Part shown: in pieces, positions 15,607 through 22,173 of the stretch
Layout of the letters: each line of letters opens with the position of its first letter
Position numbering within the stretch: position 1 is the stretch's first letter
From: RHLJ01 sp963974345
Lineage (GTDB): Bacteria > Bacteroidota > Rhodothermia > Balneolales > Balneolaceae
Direction of reading: 5' to 3'
Assembly: GCA_963974345.1 (NCBI GenBank)
Contig: CAXBBW010000005.1
Location: 124,001 to 188,000, forward strand
Length of the DNA: 64,000 nt
Program-made: the position numbers and the translations under genes
Notes under the pieces: model-generated
Databases searched by the model: none
Seen by the model: the letters and a program-made list of their open reading frames with translations, nothing else
What the model was told of the DNA's origin: nothing

Positions 15607-15872
15607 TGGAAGCTCTAGCTTCCAATCTAAACCTTTTTAAATCTTGATATAAATTTTATGATACCCTTGGGTTTATAACAGAAAAAGAACTTTCAGAATT
15701 AATAGATCAGAAACTGTTAGGCAAAAACAAAAAAGCAAAAATAAAATTCCATACTTTATGTAAAATTTGTTGGTTTTATAATCTGGGCATGGTGAATAGA
15801 TCGCATAAAAACCAGAGGAGAAACTAACATGATAAATAACCTGAGTTAGGCTCGTCTTTATTGTAAAGCTAG
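15607..15872 (+). pseudogene. Decayed 5' part of a duplicate of the small membrane-protein gene at 19924
   Basis: From about 15610 the DNA aligns with the stretch from 19794. The leader GAAGCTCTAGCTTCCAATCT matches GAAGCTCTAAATTCCTATCT, and ATCTTGATAT followed by AAATTTTATG is nearly identical. Coding homology runs from an ATA in place of the start codon (15675) through a stretch matching TEKELSELTDQELLDK, then dissolves into frame changes. A 62-base stretch present before the start in the intact copy is missing. The remnant ends at the direct repeat 15863-15872, where the 3.8-kb block begins. Its 3' part lies at 19645-19740. Confidence 0.75.
15863..15872. repeat. Left copy of 10-bp direct repeat flanking the arsenic block
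   Basis: GTAAAGCTAG occurs here and again at 19645-19654. The intact downstream gene has GTTTAAGCTAG at the corresponding position (20100-20110). It marks the left junction of the block interrupting the decayed small-protein gene and could be a target-site duplication or a short recombination tract. Confidence 0.6.
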
Positions 15873-15922
15873 CTGTCATTGCCAAATTTCAGTAATATCC
15901 CTGAAACTAAAAATAGAATTCT

Positions 15923-16495
15923 ATGAGAAAAATAATTTCATTTATGCATATATCGCTTGACGGTTTTATAACAGGGCCGAATGGAGAAATGGATTGGATT
16001 ACTATTAATGAAGAGATTTTTGATCATGTTGGTAAACGGATAAGCCAATGCGATACTGCTTTATATGGAAGAGTAACATATCAAATGATGGAAGGTTACT
16101 GGCCAACCGCAGCAGACAAGCCGACCGCTACTAAGCACGACATTGAGCATTCTAAATGGTACAGCAAAGCTCACAAAGTAGTTTTATCAAAAACAATGAA
16201 TGGTACAGATTTGACTAATACAACTGTTATTAGCGACAACATTTCTGACAGAATTAATGAAGTAAAACAACAGAAGGGTGAAGACATCTTACTTTTTGGT
16301 AGCCCAACTGCTACACATTCATTAATACATCAGAATTTAATTGAGGGCTACTGGCTTTTTGTTAATCCTATTATTCTTGGGAAAGGTATTCCTTTGTTTC
16401 AAGATATCAATGACAAGATAAAACTCAAGCTATTGACTACTCGAACATTTAATAGCGGAGTAACTGAATTGAGTTACATAGTGGATGAAGAATAA
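15923..16495 (+). CDS. RibD C-terminal / dihydrofolate-reductase-like family protein
   Basis: The 190-residue protein has the RibD-C fold. The N-terminal strand ISFMHISLDGFITGPNGEMDW, the NADPH-binding region around YGRVTYQMMEGYWP, and GEDILLFGSPTATHSLIHQNLIEGYW followed by the VNPIILGKGIPLF block are typical. These stand-alone members are predicted NADPH-dependent reductases of unknown substrate, often spread on accessory DNA. It is the first gene inside the inserted block, 29 bases before the DUF1801 gene, and probably shares a transcript with it. Confidence 0.88.
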   Translation: MRKIISFMHISLDGFITGPNGEMDWITINEEIFDHVGKRISQCDTALYGRVTYQMMEGYWPTAADKPTATKHDIEHSKWYSKAHKVVLSKTMNGTDLTNTTVISDNISDRINEVKQQKGEDILLFGSPTATHSLIHQNLIEGYWLFVNPIILGKGIPLFQDINDKIKLKLLTTRTFNSGVTELSYIVDEE

Positions 16496-16524
16496 CAACG
16501 AACTTATAACTGTACATTGGTAAA

Positions 16525-16881
16525 ATGAACAATCAAATAACTACCGTTGAAGAATATATTTCTGAATTTCCAATCGAAGTCCAAGAAAAACTACTGTGTA
16601 TTAGAAATCAAATTAAACAGCATGCTCCAGATGCAGAGGAAGGCATTTCATATGGAATGCCAGCTTATAAATTGAATAAAAGGCCACTTGTATATTATGG
16701 CGGGTTTAAAAATCATATTGGCTTTTACGCTACCCCAACGGGACATAAAAAATTTGAAAAAGAACTCTCGACATACAAACAAGGAAAAGGTTCTGTACAA
16801 TTCCCAGTTAACCAGCCTTTGCCAATTGAACTGATTGGCGAAATTATAAAATTTAGAGTTGCAGAAAATTTCAAGAAATGA
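16525..16881 (+). CDS. DUF1801 (YdhG-like) family protein
   Basis: The 118-residue protein shows the DUF1801 pattern: TVEEYISEFPIEVQEKLLCI, the EEGISYGMPAYKL block, GFKNHIGFYATP and GSVQFPVNQPLP. The fold resembles the iron chaperone frataxin/YdhG group; members are cytoplasmic and functionally poorly known. It lies in the inserted block downstream of the RibD-like gene. The 227 bases between it and arsR hold a remnant of a hisI tail and the ars promoter. Confidence 0.88.
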   Translation: MNNQITTVEEYISEFPIEVQEKLLCIRNQIKQHAPDAEEGISYGMPAYKLNKRPLVYYGGFKNHIGFYATPTGHKKFEKELSTYKQGKGSVQFPVNQPLPIELIGEIIKFRVAENFKK

Positions 16882-16951
16882 TTTCATGCAAAATTAATAC
16901 ATATAAATGGCTGGAAAAGATTGCAAATAGAAACTCGAAGAATCTTAAAAA

Positions 16952-17004
16952 TCTTAGATCCTATAGATGTGGATGTGGATGCGCCGAATCCCAGGAAGCT
17001 TTAG
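16952..17004 (+). pseudogene. Remnant of a hisI 3' end
   Basis: Over 53 bases without a gap the DNA matches the last codons of the hisI gene at 14327-14809, by eye about three quarters identical. It reads LDPIDVDVDAPNPRKL followed by TAG, against FDPKEVYGDAPNPTKL and TAA. No HisI domain remains upstream. The divergence points to a related strain's hisI tail rather than a recent local copy. Confidence 0.6.
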
Positions 17005-17054
17005 AAGCTGATATCTGATTATTAAGTTTTTCTCAGACTTTTATTAAAAAATAG

Positions 17055-17094
17055 TTTGAGCATAATTATATTAATCGTAATATTGCAATGAATT
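17055..17094 (+). promoter_or_regulatory. Candidate arsR promoter with overlapping ArsR operator
   Basis: TTTG at 17055-17058 and TAATATTG at 17079-17086 fit the Bacteroidota -33/-7 pattern (TTTG, about 20 bases, TAnnTTTG) with one mismatch. The sequence TTAATCGTAATATTGCAATG (17071-17090) covers the -7 box and recurs in modified form at 17457-17478, as expected for an ArsR operator. Confidence 0.5.
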
Positions 17095-17108
17095 AATACA
17101 GGCCGAAA

Positions 17109-17441
17109 ATGGGATTAGCAAAAACCGAAATATTTAACGACCAGCAAAATGAAATTTCTCTTTTTGCGAAAGTATTCGGACATCCTGCAAGAGTAGCAAT
17201 TTTGCAGCATTTGTTTAAAATAAACTCTTGTGTTTGCGGAGATTTGGTTAACGAAATTGGATTAGCCCAACCTACAATCTCGCAACACTTGAAAGAACTT
17301 AAACATTTAGGCTTAATTAAAGGTAATGTAGAAGGAACAAGCGTTTGTTACTGTATTGATACAGAAAACTGGACAGCAATGAAAACTATAATGAACGAAT
17401 TTCTAAACCAAGACTTAACCAAAAACGAGGATTGCTGTTAA
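17109..17441 (+). CDS. arsR: ArsR family metalloregulator
   Basis: The winged-helix repressor senses As(III)/Sb(III). The recognition region is AQPTISQHLKELKHLGLIKG. Cys41 and Cys43 in SCVCGDL form a candidate inducer site, with further cysteines at 80, 82 and a terminal Cys-Cys. It leads the arsenic operon and is expected to repress it by binding the repeated TTAATCGTA-type dyads at 17071 and 17457. The next gene follows after 51 bases that contain the second dyad. Confidence 0.92.
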   Translation: MGLAKTEIFNDQQNEISLFAKVFGHPARVAILQHLFKINSCVCGDLVNEIGLAQPTISQHLKELKHLGLIKGNVEGTSVCYCIDTENWTAMKTIMNEFLNQDLTKNEDCC

Positions 17442-17456
17442 AAAAATTTGAATAAA

Positions 17457-17478
17457 TTAATCGTATTATCGCAATAAA
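17457..17478 (+). promoter_or_regulatory. Second candidate ArsR operator
   Basis: TTAATCGTATTATCGCAATA repeats, with few changes, the sequence over the arsR promoter (TTAATCGTAATATTGCAATG). It lies between arsR and the DUF6428 gene, so it could control an internal promoter that boosts the resistance genes over the repressor. Confidence 0.45.
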
Positions 17479-17492
17479 CAAATAATAGAGTC

Positions 17493-17960
17493 ATGAAATT
17501 ATCACAAGTAAAATCGGTCTTAAAAGAATTGGAAACTATAGGCTTTCGATTACCTACTGGAGAACTAGTACCAAAGCACTTTCACGTTACAGAAGTTGGG
17601 AAAATCTCAAAACATTTTATCGATTGTGGTGGAACCATAAGAAATGAGGAAGTCATAAACTTTCAACTTTGGAACGCCAATGACTACGACCACAGATTAC
17701 ATCCCGAAAAGCTTTTAAATATCATTGAACTTTCTGAAAAGGTTTTAGAAATAACCGATCAGGAAATTGAAGTGGAATATCAAGGAGATACAATTGGGAA
17801 ATTCGGACTCGATTTTGACGGTCAACATTTCCTGTTAACCAACAAACAAACTGACTGTTTGGCAAAAGATAAATGTGGAATTCCAGTAGAAGCACTAAAA
17901 GTAAAATCAGCCGCCTTAACTGATGAACCTTGGTGCTCACCAGATGGAAATTGTTGCTAA
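17493..17960 (+). CDS. DUF6428 family protein of arsenic operons
   Basis: The 155-residue soluble protein belongs to the family found beside arsR and ACR3 in Bacteroidota. It starts MKLSQVKSVLKELETIGFRL, has PKHFHVTEVGKISKHFIDCGG and ends in a cysteine-rich tail (TDCLAKDKCG and DEPWCSPDGNCC). The histidines and cysteines suggest metal or metalloid binding, perhaps as an arsenic carrier, but no role is established. It lies 13 bases before the arsC-like gene. Confidence 0.8.
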   Translation: MKLSQVKSVLKELETIGFRLPTGELVPKHFHVTEVGKISKHFIDCGGTIRNEEVINFQLWNANDYDHRLHPEKLLNIIELSEKVLEITDQEIEVEYQGDTIGKFGLDFDGQHFLLTNKQTDCLAKDKCGIPVEALKVKSAALTDEPWCSPDGNCC

Positions 17961-17973
17961 CAAGTAAAACATT

Positions 17974-18612
17974 ATGAAGACAACAACAACAAAATCCATT
18001 TTATTTCCAGAAATAGAAGACGTAATTAAAGGTTTGAATCCTAAAACTATTTCGGAGGAGCGTAAATCAGTTCTACAACCGCTAACTGATTTTATTCAGT
18101 CAAATAGTTCAAAAAATCAAAAAATTCGTATCAATTTCATTTGTACTCACAACTCACGAAGAAGTCATTTGTCACAGGTTTGGGCACAAACTATGGCGAA
18201 TTATTTCAATATTGAAAACGTGTTTTGTTATTCGGGCGGAACAGAAGCAACAGCTCTTTTTCCTATGGTTGTTGAAACTTTGCAAAATTCAGGTTTTCAG
18301 ATAAAAACGATTTCAACAAACGAGAACCCAATTTACAGCATTAAGTACTCTGACAATGAGCATCCAATAATAGGGTTCTCAAAAAAATTAGATGACGATT
18401 TTAATCCAAAATCAGAATTTGTAGCGATTATGACCTGTGATTCTGCAAATGAAGCTTGTCCTTTTGTTCTGGGTGCAAAAAAACGTATTCCAATAACTTT
18501 TGAAGACCCAAAAGTATTTGATAATACACCACAACAAGCAGAAAAGTACAACGAGAGAAGTCTGCAAATCGCAACTGAAATGTTTTACGTTTTCTCTCAA
18601 ATAAATTCATGA
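17974..18612 (+). CDS. Arsenate reductase / low-molecular-weight phosphatase-like protein
   Basis: It has a low-molecular-weight phosphatase fold with the oxyanion loop CTHNSRRS at 57-64 (Cys57 nucleophile, Arg63). A long N-terminal extension of about 50 residues precedes it. Further cysteines occur in MTCDSANEACPFV and a candidate acid lies in FEDPKVFDNT. In this operon it most likely reduces arsenate to arsenite for export, using thioredoxin or glutathione-like thiols. It overlaps the ACR3 start by four bases (ATGA). Confidence 0.88.
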   Translation: MKTTTTKSILFPEIEDVIKGLNPKTISEERKSVLQPLTDFIQSNSSKNQKIRINFICTHNSRRSHLSQVWAQTMANYFNIENVFCYSGGTEATALFPMVVETLQNSGFQIKTISTNENPIYSIKYSDNEHPIIGFSKKLDDDFNPKSEFVAIMTCDSANEACPFVLGAKKRIPITFEDPKVFDNTPQQAEKYNERSLQIATEMFYVFSQINS

Positions 18613-19658
18613 AAATGGCTTCAAAAAAATTAAGTTTTCTTGACAGAAATCTAACGCTTTGGATATTCGTAGCAATGGTTTTTGGTGTAGGACTCGGATA
18701 TTATATTCCAACATTTCCGGATATCATTAACTCATTTAGTAGCGGAACAACAAACATCCCGATTGCAATCGGTTTGATTTTAATGATGTATCCACCTTTG
18801 GCAAAGGTCAACTATTCGCTTTTGCCAAAAGTCTTTAGAAATACAAAAATCCTTTCTATTTCACTTATTCTAAATTGGATAATTGGACCCGTTTTGATGT
18901 TTGTTTTGGCCATTACATTTTTGCGTGATTATCCAGAATATATGGTCGGTTTGATTTTAATTGGTTTGGCGCGCTGTATTGCAATGGTTTTAGTGTGGAA
19001 CGATCTTGCAGAAGGTAGTAGTGAATACGGAGCGGGTTTGGTTGCTTTAAATAGCATTTTCCAAGTGTTTGCTTACAGCTTTTACGCTTGGATTTTTATA
19101 ACCATACTTCCTCCTTATTTTGGGTTTGAAGGAGCGATTGTTGATATTTCGATTGGAACAATTGCGGAAAGCGTTGCAATTTATTTGGGTATCCCGTTTA
19201 TAATGGGAATTTTGAGTAGAATCATTTTAGTAAAGCTAAAAGGCGAAGAATGGTATACAATGAAATTTATTCCAACCATTTCGCCAATAACCTTAGTTGC
19301 TCTGTTATTTACAATAGTGGTTATGTTCTCGCTTAAAGGAGAATTGATTGTAGAAATTCCAGTAGATGTACTGATTATTGCAGTTCCTTTACTAATCTAT
19401 TTTACCTTAATGTTTATCATTGGATTTTTCTTTACCAAAGCTATGGGAGCAGAGTACGATAAAACAGCTTCAGTAGCTTTTACAGCCGCAGGTAACAATT
19501 TTGAATTGGCCATTGCAGTAGCCATTGCAGTTTTTGGATTGAATTCTGGACAAGCATTTGCTGGTGTAATAGGGCCATTAGTTGAAGTGCCGGCATTAAT
19601 TCTATTGGTTAAAGTTTCATTTTGGTTGCGAAAAAAATATTTCGGTAAAGCTAGTTAG
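18609..19658 (+). CDS. arsB: ACR3 family arsenite efflux transporter
   Basis: The inner-membrane carrier has about ten helices and exports As(III). The essential cysteine is Cys123 in GLARCIAMVLVWNDLA, and the GNNFELAIAVAIAVFG helix near the C terminus is conserved. An ATG six bases further in is a possible alternative start. The last residues (GKAS and the TAG) are read from the remnant of the interrupted small-protein gene, because the block's right junction (GTAAAGCTAG, 19645-19654) lies inside the end of this frame. Confidence 0.94.
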   Translation: MKMASKKLSFLDRNLTLWIFVAMVFGVGLGYYIPTFPDIINSFSSGTTNIPIAIGLILMMYPPLAKVNYSLLPKVFRNTKILSISLILNWIIGPVLMFVLAITFLRDYPEYMVGLILIGLARCIAMVLVWNDLAEGSSEYGAGLVALNSIFQVFAYSFYAWIFITILPPYFGFEGAIVDISIGTIAESVAIYLGIPFIMGILSRIILVKLKGEEWYTMKFIPTISPITLVALLFTIVVMFSLKGELIVEIPVDVLIIAVPLLIYFTLMFIIGFFFTKAMGAEYDKTASVAFTAAGNNFELAIAVAIAVFGLNSGQAFAGVIGPLVEVPALILLVKVSFWLRKKYFGKAS

Positions 19659-19740
19659 TAACAATAATAAAGCCCTGGAAAAAAATATTGAAAAAATGAA
19701 ATTTGAAATCTTAGTTTACACAGATTAGTAATTCGTACAT
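19645..19740 (+). pseudogene. Decayed 3' part of the interrupted small membrane-protein gene, with right direct repeat
   Basis: Beginning at the second GTAAAGCTAG (19645-19654), the DNA matches the 3' end of the intact gene at 19924-20169. It reads KLVSNNNKALEKN against KLVSKNNNALEKV, and the stretch GAAATCTTAGTTTAC beyond the stop is nearly identical. With 15675-15872 it makes up one copy of that gene split by the arsenic block. Downstream at 19763-19784 a 9-bp hairpin (TTCCGAAGG/CCTTCGGAA) has no T-run and so is not an obvious terminator. Confidence 0.75.
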
Positions 19741-19923
19741 ATCTCCTTTCAACCTTCACTTCTTCCGAAGGTCAACCTTCGGAATGCAGTCTAGAAGCTC
19801 TAAATTCCTATCTAAACCTTATTATATCTTGATAAAAATTTTATGATAACCTTGGGATTATGACATTTATATCCGTAATTGTATTGTTGCCTTCATTACA
19901 ATTTTCAAAACATAATAATCAAA

Positions 19924-20169
19924 ATGACGGAAAAAGAACTTTCAGAATTAACAGACCAAGAACTGTTAGACAAAGCCAAAAAGAAGAAATCAGATTCAAT
20001 ATTATACGCGGGATTTATTGGTTTTTTAATTGGGATTATCATTTTTAGCGTTGTAAAAAACAGTATTGGATTCTTCACGCTAATCCCTCTGTATTTTGTG
20101 TTTAAGCTAGTTAGCAAGAATAATAATGCACTGGAAAAGGTATTAAAAGAAAGAAACTTGAAATCTTAG
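19924..20169 (+). CDS. Small two-helix membrane protein, intact copy
   Basis: The 81-residue protein starts MTEKELSELTDQELLDKAKK, a charged N-terminal helix, followed by a hydrophobic hairpin (about 27-60: AGFIGFLIGIIIFSVV, then IGFFTLIPLYFVFKLV) and a basic tail. Similar small proteins are common in Bacteroidota without a known function. I choose the ATG at 19924 because homology with the decayed copy begins there; an upstream in-frame ATG at 19879 adds an unlikely leader. It is the intact half of a tandem duplication. Confidence 0.75.
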   Translation: MTEKELSELTDQELLDKAKKKKSDSILYAGFIGFLIGIIIFSVVKNSIGFFTLIPLYFVFKLVSKNNNALEKVLKERNLKS

Positions 20170-20316
20170 TTTACTCAAGTTAGTATTTCAATCGCATCAA
20201 CCTTTTATTCCCTCTTCATTTTACTGTGTTAGAAATATCTTGTTGTTCAAGATAAAAACCAGTTTATTCATTTCACTCTTAAATATCGGGAGTAAAACTA
20301 AAGCATAAAAAGGGAT

Positions 20317-21057
20317 ATGAATTGTAGAAATTGTGGGCATAGCGTTAATGGGCAATTCTGCAGTCATTGTGGTCAAAATTCGAAGGTTGACAGAATAAAC
20401 TTCTCAAATTTTGTAAATGAACTTTCGGAAAGTGTTTTTCAAATCAACAAAGGATTTTTTTATACCCTCCGAGAATTTTTTGTTCGACCAGGGAAAAGTC
20501 TAAAGGAATTTCTAGATGGAAAGAGAAAAAATCACTTTAAACCCATTGCTTATGCCCTCACCTTATCTACATTGTATTTTCTAATAACTCAGATCACGGA
20601 TCAAAACACATGGATTGATGACTTAATTTCGGGGTGGATGAATGGAGTAAATGGTGAAAATCCAGATACCCATGTCCCTAAATTACTAACTTGGTTATCA
20701 AAAAATTATGCATATTCAACATTACTTCTATTACCTATATTTTCATTGGCATCGTATTTATCTTTTTTAAAGTTCGATAAAAATTATCTCGAACATATAG
20801 TGATAAACTCATATATAACTGGGCACCAATCTATTTTTTATGCATTATTTGCACTTGCAGGATATATTATTGAAAGCGATTTATTAGAACTCTTTCCAGT
20901 TTTAGTAGCAATCTCATATACAATTTGGGTTTATTGGAAATTATTCTCGGAAGGGAATCGAATGATAAATATCCTTCGTTCAGTACTTACATATATTCTA
21001 TATTTGATAATTAGCTTGGCACTGTTGTTAGTCGTAATGGCTATTAATGAATTTTGA
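20317..21057 (+). CDS. DUF3667 membrane protein with N-terminal zinc ribbon
   Basis: The N terminus carries two CxxC knuckles (MNCRNCGHSVNGQFCSHCGQ), a zinc ribbon, followed by the DUF3667 signature FFYTLREFFVRPGKSLKEFL and DGKRKNHFKPIAYAL. About five hydrophobic segments follow between residues 75 and 245. It is an inner-membrane protein of unknown function, common in Bacteroidota. It stands alone. Confidence 0.85.
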   Translation: MNCRNCGHSVNGQFCSHCGQNSKVDRINFSNFVNELSESVFQINKGFFYTLREFFVRPGKSLKEFLDGKRKNHFKPIAYALTLSTLYFLITQITDQNTWIDDLISGWMNGVNGENPDTHVPKLLTWLSKNYAYSTLLLLPIFSLASYLSFLKFDKNYLEHIVINSYITGHQSIFYALFALAGYIIESDLLELFPVLVAISYTIWVYWKLFSEGNRMINILRSVLTYILYLIISLALLLVVMAINEF

Positions 21058-21267
21058 AATAGAATTACTGAGTCTAAAATTTAGCTCTTTCAGAAGGTTC
21101 TGCTAAGGAATGCGATGAAATCTAGATTTCTGCCTCCACAGAGATTACTTGTTGATAGCTTTTTCTTGGCCGATCAAAAGTATCAAAGCTCCCAGTCTTT
21201 AAACTAGCTAGAATAATGTTCATTGGTGGTAAAAAGTTCTAGATCGCTATCAATCAGTTATCTAATT

Positions 21268-22173
21268 CTATAAAGATGACAGCTGTACATTTATAACTTT
21301 AGCTAACCTATCAGCCGCTTTACTATTTCTTCGGAACCAAAGTTCTGGTTCGATAAGTTCTACTTCTGACACAGCTAATTCACCCTCATTATCCCACATC
21401 ACATCAACTCTGGCATAGCCTGGTAATGGCTTGCAGGCTTTCACAACTTGTTCGGCGAAAGAAATTTCATTGGGAGTCGGCTCATATTCATGAAGCGTAC
21501 CACCAAAATCATCCTGAACCCTAAAATCTCCTTTCTTACTCTTCTTAAGTACCGAATGTGTGTACTCACCTCCAATTACGACGAAAGAGATTTCCCCTTT
21601 TTCTATAATCTGGAACTGAAAAGGCTGAAGCATCATATCTTCATTAGCGATCAATTCTTGGAAAATAGATTCATGCTGATTGATATTATCCGAATTCAAT
21701 TTATAGGTATGCCGAGCGGTACCAGCTATCGTAGGCTTAAGAATCACTTCTTGCCAACCAGATGCAGTAATAAGTTCAGATAAAGATATAGACTCACCTC
21801 TTTTAATATACCTTGTCTCTACCACTCGAATTCCCCGATCTACCAAATCCTTCAAGTACCATTTGTCCATATTCCAACGAATTTGGGAAATGGGATTTAT
21901 AAAATGAGTTTGTGGTTCAACCTTTTTCAACCAATTTTTAAATTCCTCCGATCTATTGAAGTAATCCCATGTAGTTCTGAACACAGCGCATTTTGTGGTC
22001 GACCAATCAAAATCGGGATCTGCCCAATCCTTTCGGATGACTTTTAAGCCCAACTCTTCTAGAGAAGTTTGAAGCAGCCCGTCTTCTGTAAGAACATTTT
22101 GAATGTAGCCATTAATCGTTTTCGGGTTTATATACCTCGATTCGGTTAAAATGACTACATCAAATTGGCTCAT
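21268..22173 (-). CDS. ATP-grasp (RimK/glutathione-synthetase-like) ligase
   Basis: The 301-residue protein has the ATP-grasp layout: an N-terminal preATP-grasp region with DWADPDFDWS and FRTTWDYF, the nucleotide-binding EVILKPTIAGTARHTYKL, FSFVVIGGEYTHSVLKKSKKGDFRVQ-like core strands (positions about 190-220), and the metal-binding VSEVELIEPELWF near the C terminus. Relatives include the RimK-like and D-cycloserine DcsG group, joining a carboxylate to an amine; the substrate here is unknown. Its start overlaps the helicase stop by four bases, so it depends on helicase transcription. Confidence 0.85.
   Translation of the reverse strand: MSQFDVVILTESRYINPKTINGYIQNVLTEDGLLQTSLEELGLKVIRKDWADPDFDWSTTKCAVFRTTWDYFNRSEEFKNWLKKVEPQTHFINPISQIRWNMDKWYLKDLVDRGIRVVETRYIKRGESISLSELITASGWQEVILKPTIAGTARHTYKLNSDNINQHESIFQELIANEDMMLQPFQFQIIEKGEISFVVIGGEYTHSVLKKSKKGDFRVQDDFGGTLHEYEPTPNEISFAEQVVKACKPLPGYARVDVMWDNEGELAVSEVELIEPELWFRRNSKAADRLAKVINVQLSSL

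Noticed and set aside
15673..15885. 70-codon minus-strand frame
   Set aside because: It lies antisense to the decayed copy of the small membrane-protein gene, and its hydrophobic residues mirror that remnant.
19763..19784. 9-bp hairpin after ACR3 considered as the operon terminator
   Set aside because: No T-run follows it, and it lies beyond the remnant sequence in what appears to be repeat-derived DNA, so I do not call it a terminator.
19860..20048. Alternative 62-codon frame over the start of the small membrane-protein gene
   Set aside because: It is a frame shadow; homology with the decayed copy and the family pattern support the frame starting at 19924.
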